From CAYHCE01 sp964355015 (GTDB lineage Bacteria; Cyanobacteriota; Cyanobacteriia; PCC-6307; Cyanobiaceae), in assembly GCA_964355015.1 (NCBI GenBank), contig CAYHCE010000018.1:9318-73317 (forward strand): a DNA stretch of 64,000 nucleotides, given 5' to 3'. The first letter of the stretch is position 1. Every line of letters starts with the position of its first letter. The notes below the pieces were generated by a model. The model was not told the DNA's origin. It did no database searches and worked only from the letters and a program-made list of their open reading frames with translations. Below are positions 1-7,997 of this stretch, in pieces. A program made the position numbers and the translations under genes.

Positions 1-891
1 AGCGGCAAACTGCGCGGCATCCTCAACGGCATCGACACCGAGGACTGGAATCCCGCCGCTGACCCCAGCCTGCCGGCCCGCTTCGATGCGGCGGATCTGG
101 CCCCGCGAGCCACCAACAAGCGTGCGCTGCAGGAGCGGATGGGGCTGTCGGTCAACCCGGATACCTACCTGATGGGGATGGTGAGTCGTCTCGTGGACCA
201 GAAGGGTGTGGACCTGCTGCTGCAGGTGGCCGATCGGGTGCTGGCCTACACGGACAGCCAGATCGTGGTGCTCGGCACGGGTGACCGCAACTATGAATCA
301 GGCCTGTGGCAGATGGCGGCCAACCATCCAGGCCGCTTCGCCGTCTTCCTCACCTACGACGATGCGCTGGCGCGCCTGATCTACGCCGGGACCGATGCCT
401 TCCTGATGCCGAGCCGCTTCGAACCCTGCGGCATCAGTCAGATGCTGGCGATGCGCTACGGCAGCATCCCGGTGGTGCGGAAGGTGGGGGGCCTGGTGGA
501 CACGGTGCCCCCCCATGTACCCGCCAGCCACAGCGGCACGGGCTTCTGCTTCGATCGCTACGAGGCGATCGACTTCTACACCACGATCGTGCGCTCCTGG
601 GAGGCCTATCGCCATGTCGACAGCTGGCGGGAGCTGCAGCGGCGCGCCATGAGCGTGGACCACAGCTGGTCCCGCTCCGCGATCGAATACGACGCGATGT
701 ACCGGGAAGTGCGGGGTGTGAAGGAACCAACCCCGTCGGCGGCGGACGTGGAGCAGTTCTCCCTGGGGCAGGACGCAGATCCGAGCCTGGCGACCCAGGC
801 CAGGGGCGCCGGCCGGGAGGAGGAGGGCACCAGCACGGTTACGGCCGTGCGCAATCCCCTCTCCGCACTGCTGCGCCGCGGCAACGGCTGA
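1..891 (+). CDS. glgA: Glycogen (starch) synthase, C-terminal part
   Basis: This frame is open from the first base, so the N-terminus lies outside the window and 296 residues are visible. It is the C-terminal Rossmann half of a GT5 ADP-glucose-dependent glycogen synthase, which extends alpha-1,4-glucan chains for carbon storage. The start of the visible part carries the ILNGID segment, then the VSRLVDQKG nucleotide-binding loop, and the SRFEPCGISQ motif that is diagnostic for bacterial GlgA and plant starch synthases. A tail of about 55 residues, rich in Ala, Gly and Pro, follows the fold and is probably disordered. The next gene starts 13 bases downstream on the same strand, suggesting co-transcription with murF. 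Confidence 0.95.
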   Translation, partial: SGKLRGILNGIDTEDWNPAADPSLPARFDAADLAPRATNKRALQERMGLSVNPDTYLMGMVSRLVDQKGVDLLLQVADRVLAYTDSQIVVLGTGDRNYESGLWQMAANHPGRFAVFLTYDDALARLIYAGTDAFLMPSRFEPCGISQMLAMRYGSIPVVRKVGGLVDTVPPHVPASHSGTGFCFDRYEAIDFYTTIVRSWEAYRHVDSWRELQRRAMSVDHSWSRSAIEYDAMYREVRGVKEPTPSAADVEQFSLGQDADPSLATQARGAGREEEGTSTVTAVRNPLSALLRRGNG

Positions 892-904
892 AACCTGAGC
901 GCCG

Positions 905-1645
905 ATGAACGGTCGGCGGGGTCCCGACAGCGAGTCCACCGGTTCGGAACTGCCGGCTCCCTATGAAAGCCCCTGGATTTCGCTGGGAAGGGATCTGCGT
1001 GCGGTCGGCGCCAGTCTGGGTCTGCGTCTGCGCGAACTGTGGCGGCGGCAGTGGCAGGGCGATCTGCCCGTGCCCAGAGGCTGGCCCCGCCGCCTGACCC
1101 GGCTGTTCTGGCCCCTGCTGCTGGGGCTGCTGGTAGCCCTGCTGAGCCTGCCCATGGTTGTCGCGCAATGGCGCGCGGCCGGCCCCGTCGGCCCGGAGGC
1201 GGGAGCTCCGTCTGCCCCGGAGGCAGCAGCTCCGTCCGGCCCGGAAGCGAGCAGCCACCCCCCGGACGGGTTGAAGCCGGAAGGGCAGGAGGGGAACACC
1301 AGGGTCCCGCCGGTTATGGAGCCCGCCAACGCACGGGAAGGCGCCCTGGACGATGGCCAGGGCGGCGATCCGTTGCGAGCGCAGCTGGCGGCAGGCGATC
1401 CCCTGGGGTTGATCGTGGCGAGCCGCCCCCGCCCGGCCGAGGCGCTGCTGGAACTCGAGATCAGTGCTGGGTTCACGGCACTGGAGGGCCAGAGCCGGGA
1501 GAAGCAGGCGGAGCTCTGGCGCCAGCTGGCCGACAGCCTCGGCTACGAGGCGCTGGTGCTCCGCGATCGGCAGGGACGCTGCCTGGCTCGGAGCGCCCTC
1601 GTGGGAAGCGGCATGATTCTGCTCGATCGATCCGAAGCAGGCTGA
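905..1645 (+). CDS. Conserved membrane protein of unknown function
   Basis: 246 residues, not recognised as a named family. The N-terminal 70 residues are basic and hydrophilic. One membrane segment lies at about residues 73-90 (LLLGLLVALLSLPMVV). A low-complexity linker at about 96-122 repeats a PEA-type unit three times (GPEAGAPSAPEAAAPSGPEA). The C-terminal 80 residues look folded and end near a LVLRDRQGRCLARS segment. A single-pass protein with the C-terminal domain outside the cytoplasm is likely. It sits 13 bases after glgA and 4 bases before murF, so it is probably translated from the same mRNA; a cell-envelope role is possible from context only. Confidence 0.75.
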   Translation: MNGRRGPDSESTGSELPAPYESPWISLGRDLRAVGASLGLRLRELWRRQWQGDLPVPRGWPRRLTRLFWPLLLGLLVALLSLPMVVAQWRAAGPVGPEAGAPSAPEAAAPSGPEASSHPPDGLKPEGQEGNTRVPPVMEPANAREGALDDGQGGDPLRAQLAAGDPLGLIVASRPRPAEALLELEISAGFTALEGQSREKQAELWRQLADSLGYEALVLRDRQGRCLARSALVGSGMILLDRSEAG

Positions 1646-1649
1646 ACGG

Positions 1650-3086
1650 ATGCGGCTGGGGCACCTGGTGGAGCTGTGGGGAGAGCCGCTGACGGGGACA
1701 GCATCGGACCCTGACCAGCCGGTCGCTGCGGTCTGCACCGACAGCCGGGTCCTTCAGGCCGGCAGCCTGTTCGTGCCGCTGGTGGGGGAGCGGTTCGATG
1801 GCCACCGCTTCCTGGCTGCCGCCCTGGAGCAGGGTGCGGCGGCAGCTGTGGTGCAACGGAATCGCGTCGATCCCGCCGAGGCCGAGTCCCTGGCGCGCGC
1901 CGAAGGCGCGGCGCTCTGGCTGGTGGACGACAGCCTGCTGGCCTATCAGGAACTGGCCCGCTGCTGGCGGCGCCTGCTGCCCGTACCGGTGGTGGCCGTG
2001 ACCGGCTCGGCCGGCAAGACCACCACCCGCGAGCTGATCCGGGCCGTGCTGGCCCCGCTCGGACCGGTGCTGGCCAGTGTGGGCAACGAGAACAACGACG
2101 TGGGCGTGCCGCTCACCCTGCTGAAGGCCACGGCGGAACACCGGGCGCTGGTCGTGGAGATGGGGATGCGGGGTCTGGGCGAGATCGAGCGGCTCTGCCG
2201 CTGCGCCGAGCCCGATGTCAGCGTGATCACCAACATCGGCACCGCCCATATCGGTCGGCTCGGCAGCCGCGAGGCCATCGCCAGGGCCAAGTGCGAGATC
2301 ACCGCCGCCCTGAGCCCCGATGGCCTGGTGGTGGTACCGGCGGGGGATCCCCTGCTGGAGGAGGCCCTCGGCAGCCGCTGGAGCGGCCGAGTGGTTCGGG
2401 TGGCCCTGGAGGATGAGAACGGCGGCGACGCGGACCTCGTGGGGCGGATCCCGGCGGCGGGGGCCGGAGTCGGGTCCTGGCTGGAGCTGGTGGGCCATGG
2501 GGCAGGGGAGCGGATCCCACTGCCCCTGGCCGGAAGGCACAACGCCCGCAACCTGCTGCTGGCCCTCGCCGTGGCCAGGGAGCTGGGGGTCGAGCTCAGG
2601 CAGCTCGGCCCGTTGAGGGTGGAGGTGCCGGGGGGCCGCAGCCGCCGGCTGGCTCTCGGCGCGGTGGAGGTGCTCGATGAGACCTACAACGCCTCGCCGG
2701 AGGCGATGCTGGCCGCCCTGGACCTGCTGGCCGCCCAGCCGGGCAGACGGTTCGCAGCCCTCGGCACGATGCTGGAACTCGGTGAACAGAGCCTGGAGCT
2801 GCATCGAAACGTGGCCGAGCGAGCCGCACGGCTGGGTCTCGATGGTCTGGTGATCGTCAGCAGCGGCCCGGAAGGGGAAGCGATGCTGGCCGCCGCCGCC
2901 GGCATCGGCCGGATCGCACGGGTGGACTCGCCGGAGGAAGCGACGCTGCCGCTGCTCGAGTGGCTGGCCCCCGGCGATCATCTGCTGCTCAAGGCCAGTC
3001 GGGGTGTGGCGCTCGAACGGCTGATCCCGCTGCTGGCCGATGGCCTGGCCGGCTTCAGGTCGCTGGCGGCGCCCAGTTCTCCTTGA
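1650..3086 (+). CDS. murF: UDP-N-acetylmuramoyl-tripeptide--D-alanyl-D-alanine ligase
   Basis: 478 residues, full length for MurF. The enzyme adds D-Ala-D-Ala to UDP-MurNAc-tripeptide in the cytoplasm, the last soluble step in making the peptidoglycan stem. The N-terminal domain has the CTDSR motif near residue 30. The ATP-binding loop TGSAGKTTTR is at about 118-127. The central NENNDVGVP segment, EMGMRGLGEI, the HNARNLL motif and the DETYNASPEAM motif of the C-terminal domain are all present in order. It starts 4 bases after the upstream membrane protein. Its last 32 bases overlap the 3' end of the convergent glmU gene, which is another precursor enzyme for the same polymer. Confidence 0.97.
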   Translation: MRLGHLVELWGEPLTGTASDPDQPVAAVCTDSRVLQAGSLFVPLVGERFDGHRFLAAALEQGAAAAVVQRNRVDPAEAESLARAEGAALWLVDDSLLAYQELARCWRRLLPVPVVAVTGSAGKTTTRELIRAVLAPLGPVLASVGNENNDVGVPLTLLKATAEHRALVVEMGMRGLGEIERLCRCAEPDVSVITNIGTAHIGRLGSREAIARAKCEITAALSPDGLVVVPAGDPLLEEALGSRWSGRVVRVALEDENGGDADLVGRIPAAGAGVGSWLELVGHGAGERIPLPLAGRHNARNLLLALAVARELGVELRQLGPLRVEVPGGRSRRLALGAVEVLDETYNASPEAMLAALDLLAAQPGRRFAALGTMLELGEQSLELHRNVAERAARLGLDGLVIVSSGPEGEAMLAAAAGIGRIARVDSPEEATLPLLEWLAPGDHLLLKASRGVALERLIPLLADGLAGFRSLAAPSSP

Positions 3087-4407
3087 CCAGCTGGCGGGCC
3101 CGACCGAGGGCGAGGGCGCCGGCGGGGACGTCCCGGGTGAGGGTGGACCCCGCGGCCACGGTCACGTTGGCGCCGAGGGTGATGGGCGCGACCAGCACCG
3201 AATTGGCTCCGGTCTTGCTGCCGGGGCCGATCACGGTGCGGTGCTTGCGTACACCGTCGAAGTTGGCGGTGATCGTTCCCGCACCCACGTTCACCTCGGC
3301 GCCGAGATCGGCATCGCCGATGTAGCTGAGATGGTTCACCTTGCAGCCCGCGCCCAGGCTGCTGTTCTTGATCTCCACGAAGTTCCCGGCCCGGCAACCC
3401 GCGCCCAGATCGGCTCCGTTCCGCAGCTGGGCGAAGGGGCCGATCACGCAACCCTCCGCCACACGGGCACCGCGCAGGACCGAATGCAGCACCTCCACGT
3501 CGCCGGCCAGCACGCTCTCCTCGAGCAGACAGCCGGGACCGATGCGGCAGCCGTTGCCGATCACGTTGCTGCCACGGAAGTGGCACTGGGGCTCCACCAC
3601 GACATCCCGACCGAAGCGGGTACGGTCGCTGAGGGTGCAGCTGGCCGGGTCCACGAAGGTGACGCCCTCTGCCATCCAGTGCCGCCGCAGCCGGTCCTGC
3701 AGGACCGCCTCGCACTGCGACAGCTGCAGCCGATCATTGATGCCGTTGATCTCATCGGCATCGGCCACCTCCAGGTGCAGGGCCGGGCTGAGCAGGGCGA
3801 CCGTGTCGGTGAGGTAGATCTCTCCCTGGTCGTTGTCGCTGCTGAGCCGGGGCAGCACCTCCGCCAGCTTTCCCCAGTCGAAGCAGTAGATGCCGGCATT
3901 GATCAGCTCGATGCCGCGCTGCTCCGGGTTGCAGTCCCGATGCTCCACGATCGCCATCACCTCACCGTCTGCGGCGGTGACGAGGCGGCCGTAGCCACTG
4001 GGGTCGGCAAGGCGGGCGCTCAGCAGGGTGACAGCGGCGCCGCTGCTGCGGTGGCGCTCCAGCAGGCGCTCCAGGGTGTCGGGCCGCAGCAGGGGAACAT
4101 CACCGTTGAGCACCAGCAGTTCACCGGCGAAGCCGGCCAGGGGCTGCAGCAGTTGCTGCACGGCATGGCCGGTGCCGTTCTGGGGTTGCTGCAGCACGTA
4201 TTCCAGGCCCGGCAGCGCCGCAAGGGAGTCGCGGACCCGCTCAGCCTGGTGACCCACGATCAGCAGCTGGCGCTCCGGCTGCAGGTGACGGCAGCTGGCC
4301 AGCACCCGCTCCACCAGGGTCGCTCCGGCCAGGGGCTGCAGCACCTTCGGCAGATCGCTCTTCATACGGGTCCCCTTCCCGGCGGCCAGCACGGCAACGG
4401 CGAGCAT
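3055..4407 (-). CDS. glmU: Bifunctional GlcNAc-1-phosphate uridylyltransferase / GlcN-1-phosphate acetyltransferase
   Basis: 450 residues, normal GlmU length. It makes UDP-GlcNAc for peptidoglycan and lipopolysaccharide in two steps. The N-terminal uridylyltransferase domain opens with the nucleotide-binding motif LAAGKGTRMKSDLPKVL at about residues 7-23. From about residue 240 to the end there is a left-handed beta-helix of hexapeptide repeats (for example VIGNGCRIGPGC, VIGPFAQLRNGADLGAG). The acetyltransferase part has NFVEIKNSSLG and NFDGVRKHRT. It lies last in the minus-strand order upp-aroA-glmU, 59 bases after aroA, and its 3' end overlaps murF by 32 bases. Confidence 0.97.
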   Translation of the reverse strand: MLAVAVLAAGKGTRMKSDLPKVLQPLAGATLVERVLASCRHLQPERQLLIVGHQAERVRDSLAALPGLEYVLQQPQNGTGHAVQQLLQPLAGFAGELLVLNGDVPLLRPDTLERLLERHRSSGAAVTLLSARLADPSGYGRLVTAADGEVMAIVEHRDCNPEQRGIELINAGIYCFDWGKLAEVLPRLSSDNDQGEIYLTDTVALLSPALHLEVADADEINGINDRLQLSQCEAVLQDRLRRHWMAEGVTFVDPASCTLSDRTRFGRDVVVEPQCHFRGSNVIGNGCRIGPGCLLEESVLAGDVEVLHSVLRGARVAEGCVIGPFAQLRNGADLGAGCRAGNFVEIKNSSLGAGCKVNHLSYIGDADLGAEVNVGAGTITANFDGVRKHRTVIGPGSKTGANSVLVAPITLGANVTVAAGSTLTRDVPAGALALGRARQLVKENWAPPAT

Positions 4408-4466
4408 CGGTGGAGGGAGGCGTCTGGGCGGGAATCTACCGGGCCTCTTCCGCCGGTTCGTCGGCT

Positions 4467-5810
4467 TCAGCCCTGGAGACGCCGCAGGTCAGCCCAGAAC
4501 CCCGGGTAGGAGACCGCCGCCGCCTCGAAGCGGTGCAGCAAGGTCGGCCCTTCGGCCACCAGGGCCGCCACGCCGAGGCTCATGGCCACCCGGTGGTCCG
4601 TTTCGCTGTCCACCTCCGCGCCTCGCAGGGTCTCGCCACCGCCGATCACCAGCCCGTCGGGGGTTTCCTCGATCCGGGCCCCCATGGCTCCGAGCTGGCG
4701 GCTGATCACGGCGAGTCGGTCGGTTTCCTTGACCCGGAGCTCGGCTGCGTCGCGGATGCGGCTGACGCCTTCGGCGCAGCAGGCCGCCACCGCCAGGATC
4801 GGAATCTCGTCGACGAGGCGGGGGATCAGCTCGCCACCGAGCTCGAAGGCCCGCAGCGGGCCATGGCGGACCCGCAGATCTCCCACCGGTTCGCCCGCCA
4901 CATCGCGGCGATTGAGGATCTCGATCCGGGCTCCCATCGCCTCGAGCACGTCGAGAACGCCGGTGCGTGTGGGGTTGAGGCCCACGTTCTCCACGCTGAG
5001 ATCGGCCCCCGGGCTGATGGCAGCGGCCACCAGCCAGAAGGCGGCGGAGCTGATGTCGCCCGGCACCACCACCGTCTGGCCGCGCAGAACCCCGCCGGGC
5101 CTCAGGGTCACGTGGCGGCCAGCATCGCCGCCGATCTCCAGATCGGCTCCGAATGCCTGCAGCATCCGCTCGCTGTGGTCGCGGGAGCGGACAGGCTCGA
5201 TCACGGTGGTGGGGCCCTCGGCCGTCAGAGCCGCCAGCAGGATCGCCGACTTCACCTGCGCCGAGGCGATCGGCGTGCCGAGCACAGCCCCGTGCAGCGC
5301 GGTGCCCTCGATCGCCAGCGGCGCCAGCTCCCCTCCGGCCCGGCCTCGGACACGGGCCCCCATGGCGGTGAGGGGCTGACCCACCCGGCGCATCGGACGG
5401 CGCCGCAGCGACGCATCGCCATTGAGCACGAAATGGCGGCCGACCCGGCCGGCCAGCAGCCCCAGCATCAACCGCATGGTCGTGCCGGAGTTGCCGCAGT
5501 CGAGCACATCCTCAGGCTCCTGCAGCCCATCCAGACCCACCCCCTGCACCAGCACGGGCAGGCCGGGCTCGATCGGCGTGATCACCACCCCCATGGCCCG
5601 CAGGCAGGCGGCGGTGCTGAGGGGGTCCTCGGCAGGCAGCAGACCCTCGATCCGGGTCTCCCCTTCCGCGATCGCCCCGAACAGCAGCGCCCGGTGGGAG
5701 ATCGACTTGTCGCCGGGTACCCGGACCGTGCCGACCAGAGCCTGACTGCCGGCTTCACCGGGAGCGCCGCCCAGGGTCAGGGGACTGCCGGGGGCGGAGG
5801 CGACGGCCAT
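4467..5810 (-). CDS. aroA: 3-phosphoshikimate 1-carboxyvinyltransferase (EPSP synthase)
   Basis: 447 residues. It joins shikimate 3-phosphate and phosphoenolpyruvate to make EPSP in the shikimate pathway to aromatic amino acids. The N-terminal substrate loop VPGDKSISHRALLFGAI is at about residues 31-47. LDCGNSGTTMRLMLGLLAG marks the first domain signature, and LRVKETDRL near residue 360 is the second family signature. These forms fit the class II enzymes found in cyanobacteria and Gram-positive bacteria, as far as eye inspection allows. It lies 24 bases after upp and 59 bases before glmU on the same strand. Confidence 0.97.
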   Translation of the reverse strand: MAVASAPGSPLTLGGAPGEAGSQALVGTVRVPGDKSISHRALLFGAIAEGETRIEGLLPAEDPLSTAACLRAMGVVITPIEPGLPVLVQGVGLDGLQEPEDVLDCGNSGTTMRLMLGLLAGRVGRHFVLNGDASLRRRPMRRVGQPLTAMGARVRGRAGGELAPLAIEGTALHGAVLGTPIASAQVKSAILLAALTAEGPTTVIEPVRSRDHSERMLQAFGADLEIGGDAGRHVTLRPGGVLRGQTVVVPGDISSAAFWLVAAAISPGADLSVENVGLNPTRTGVLDVLEAMGARIEILNRRDVAGEPVGDLRVRHGPLRAFELGGELIPRLVDEIPILAVAACCAEGVSRIRDAAELRVKETDRLAVISRQLGAMGARIEETPDGLVIGGGETLRGAEVDSETDHRVAMSLGVAALVAEGPTLLHRFEAAAVSYPGFWADLRRLQG

Positions 5811-5834
5811 GCGACAGGGACGGATCGGCCGAGC

Positions 5835-6518
5835 CTAGGGCTCGACTTCGGCGGGAAACCCCGTCGATTCCGAGCCGCAGAGCCGATCGCCCGCATCCCC
5901 CAGACCAGGCACGATGCGGAAGGCGGCGTCCAGTTCGGGATCGATGCAGCCGGTGTAGATCGTGAGGCTGGGGAAACGCTCCCCGAGCAGCTTCAGGCCG
6001 GGACTGGCCGCCAGGGCCGTGATCACCCGCAGCCGATCCCCAGCCACCCCTTTGCGTTCCAGCCGTTCGAGCACCTGGATCAGGCTGCCGCCCGTGGCCA
6101 GCATCGGATCGAACACCAGCACCCCCACCCGCTCGCCGATCGCGGCGGGGAGGCTGTCCAGATAACAACGGGCCTCACCGCTGCGCTCGTCACGCTCCAG
6201 GCCCATGTGGGCCACGCGGGCGGTGGGCAGCACGGCCTGGGCTCCCTGCCAGAGCCCCAGGCCGGCTCGCAGGATCGGCACGGCCAGCAGCGGCACCGAC
6301 CCGTCCACCACCGTGCCCTCCGTGCTGGCCAGCGGAGTCTGCACCGTCACCCGTTGGTGGGGCAGCCAGTCACGGAGGGCCTCATAGGTGAGCCAGCGAC
6401 CCAGTTCGGCCATGGCGGTGGCGAACAGCGGCGACGGGGTGGAACGATCGCGCAGCAGGGTGAGCCAGTGGCCGATCAGGGGGTGGGGCGGCACCACCAC
6501 GCGCAGGGACATGCTCAT
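5835..6518 (-). CDS. upp: Uracil phosphoribosyltransferase
   Basis: 227 residues; converts uracil and PRPP to UMP in pyrimidine salvage. The type-I phosphoribosyltransferase PRPP-binding loop is seen as VLVFDPMLATGGSL, and the uracil-site segment is VPILRAGLGLW. The C-terminus is longer than usual, and the family's final GDAGDR segment is followed by about 18 extra residues (LCGSESTGFPAEVEP). ATG codons at 6518 and 6512 could both start translation. It heads the minus-strand run with aroA and glmU and is divergent from the pentapeptide-repeat gene. Confidence 0.93.
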   Translation of the reverse strand: MSMSLRVVVPPHPLIGHWLTLLRDRSTPSPLFATAMAELGRWLTYEALRDWLPHQRVTVQTPLASTEGTVVDGSVPLLAVPILRAGLGLWQGAQAVLPTARVAHMGLERDERSGEARCYLDSLPAAIGERVGVLVFDPMLATGGSLIQVLERLERKGVAGDRLRVITALAASPGLKLLGERFPSLTIYTGCIDPELDAAFRIVPGLGDAGDRLCGSESTGFPAEVEP

Positions 6519-6618
6519 GAAGCCGGCAGCGGAGGGAGGGGCGGCAGGGCCAGGGTCCCGATGGCCTCACGACCCGGGTCCCCACTGCCATAACTTGAGC
6601 GGTAACGCTAGGTGCGCG

Positions 6619-7167
6619 GTGCTGAGAGCTTCCCTCCCGTTCGGGCCCGCCGCTGGGGTCGGTCGCTGGCGGCGTTTCGCCGCTCTGGCGGCGGCATTGT
6701 TTCTCGGCCTGGTGGTGAGCCTCGGAGCCGTGAGGCCCGCCCTGGCCATCACGGCACCGGAGCTGCGCGGGCAGAGGGCCTTGCAGGATCTCCAGCCCGA
6801 CATGCACGGCCGCAACCTGCGCCAGCAGGAGTTCCTCAAGGCCTCCATGCGCGGCTATGACCTCAGCGAAGCCGACCTGCGCGGCGCAGTGTTCAACGCC
6901 AGTGACCTGCAGGAGGCCAATCTCCGCGGCGCCGACCTGGAGGACGTCGTGGCCTTCGCCACCCGCTTCGACAAGGCCGACCTGAGCGGAGCGGTGCTCC
7001 GCAACGCCATGCTCATGCAGAGCCGCTTCACTGCAGCGGTGATCGAGGGCGCCGATTTCAGCGACGCCGTGCTTGATCTCAACCAGCAGAAAGCGCTCTG
7101 TGCCAGGGCCGGCGGCATCAACCCCAGCACAGGTGTCGCCACCTTCGAAAGCCTCGGCTGCCGCTGA
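6619..7167 (+). CDS. Secreted pentapeptide-repeat protein
   Basis: About 182 residues from the GTG at 6619; a TTG at 6595 is also in frame. An N-terminal signal peptide is clear: a short basic stretch, a hydrophobic core (AALAAALFLGLVVSL) and a cleavage site after PALA. The mature protein has about 15 tandem A(D/N)LxG-type pentapeptides between roughly residues 65 and 140, such as ADLRGAVFNASDLQEANLRG, which form a right-handed beta-helix. The C-terminus holds two Cys and the sequence LCARAGGINPSTG, seen in thylakoid-lumen pentapeptide proteins. Lumen or periplasm location is inferred from the signal peptide. The molecular role is unknown, and it probably has its own promoter in the short gap behind upp. 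Confidence 0.85.
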   Translation: MLRASLPFGPAAGVGRWRRFAALAAALFLGLVVSLGAVRPALAITAPELRGQRALQDLQPDMHGRNLRQQEFLKASMRGYDLSEADLRGAVFNASDLQEANLRGADLEDVVAFATRFDKADLSGAVLRNAMLMQSRFTAAVIEGADFSDAVLDLNQQKALCARAGGINPSTGVATFESLGCR

Positions 7168-7199
7168 GCCTGGGGTCGTCCACGGAACAGCCGGTACGA

Positions 7200-7340
7200 T
7201 CAGGGTCCGGTTCCGGTGGGGATCAGCCACCGGAGGCAAGGGGGAAAGACCGGTGCGAATCCGGCGCTGTCCCGCAGCTGTGATGCCCTCCTCCGGTGAG
7301 CCGCCGGAGGGGAGCCAGTCAGAACACCCGCCGGGTTCAC
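7200..7340 (+). promoter_or_regulatory. Cobalamin (B12) riboswitch
   Basis: The leader before the HupE gene contains the conserved core of the B12 riboswitch in the right order: GGAAAGACCGGTGCGAATCC at about 7242-7261, then the CGCTGTCCCGCAGCTGTGA segment, a variable stem made of CTCCGG and CCGGAG arms, and the B12 box AGCCAGTCAGAACACCCGCC ending near 7332. By established knowledge this RNA binds adenosyl- or methylcobalamin and turns down the downstream genes when B12 is plentiful. The start codon is about 40 bases after the B12 box. I cannot tell whether it acts on transcription or translation; no U-tract terminator is obvious. The outer edges are approximate. Confidence 0.93.
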
Positions 7341-7372
7341 CCTCTCTGCCGGCGCGGACCGGATTCCCTCCC

Positions 7373-7996
7373 ATGACATCCCCTTCCGGAGCCTCAGGCC
7401 GGGCGAGCCTGCCCCTGCTGCTCCTGCTTCCCCTGGCGCTGCTGCCGTTGACGGCGGAGCCGGCCTCGGCCCACCATCTCATGGGTCTGTTCAAGCTCAA
7501 GGAGGGCCCGCTGGCTGGCCTCCTCAGCGGTCTCGGTCATCCCCTGCTCGGCCCCGACCATCTCCTCTTCCTGCTGGCGCTGGGCCTGGTGGGCCTGCAG
7601 CAACCCCGGCGCTGGGTACTCGGTCTGCTGGCGATCGGCCTGGGCGGCAGTGGCCTCGGCCTGCTCCTCCCCCAGTTGCCGGGGGCCGAGCTGCTGGTGG
7701 CCCTCTCCCTGGTGGCGATGGGTCTGGTGGTGGTCGGCCATTGGCCCCGCTGGGTGCTGCTGCCCGCCATCGCCATGCACGGCTACGTGCTCAGCGACTC
7801 GGTGATCGGCTGGGAGCCCACTCCGATCGCTTTCTACCTGCTCGGCCTGCTGCTCAGCCAGGGAGCCCTGCTGCTGGCCGCCTCAACCCTGGTGCGCTCC
7901 TGGGCCAGCGGGCTCACGCCTGCGCGGCTGCGGCTCGTGGCCGGCATGTTGATCGGCATCGGCGCCACCTTCGCCTGGACTGTGGTGGTGCCCTGA
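7373..7996 (+). CDS. hupE: HupE/UreJ-family metal permease (probable cobalt importer)
   Basis: 207 residues from the ATG at 7373. A signal-like hydrophobic start ends in EPASAHHLMG, giving a His pair right after the likely cleavage site. The family motif HPLLGPDHLLFLLALG follows, with HP and DH as probable metal ligands. About six membrane segments fill the remainder. HupE/UreJ proteins carry nickel or cobalt across the inner membrane. Placement directly behind a cobalamin riboswitch points to cobalt, because cyanobacterial B12-regulated HupE genes are known from comparative genomics. The cobW-like gene starts 1 base after the stop, so both are almost certainly one riboswitch-controlled mRNA. 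Confidence 0.9.
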   Translation: MTSPSGASGRASLPLLLLLPLALLPLTAEPASAHHLMGLFKLKEGPLAGLLSGLGHPLLGPDHLLFLLALGLVGLQQPRRWVLGLLAIGLGGSGLGLLLPQLPGAELLVALSLVAMGLVVVGHWPRWVLLPAIAMHGYVLSDSVIGWEPTPIAFYLLGLLLSQGALLLAASTLVRSWASGLTPARLRLVAGMLIGIGATFAWTVVVP

Positions 7997-7997
7997 G

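Noticed and set aside
4410..6593. A 727-codon plus-strand open frame
   Set aside because: It lies opposite aroA and upp, and is His/Gln/Arg/Gly-rich without domains. It is an antisense shadow of GC-rich codon use.
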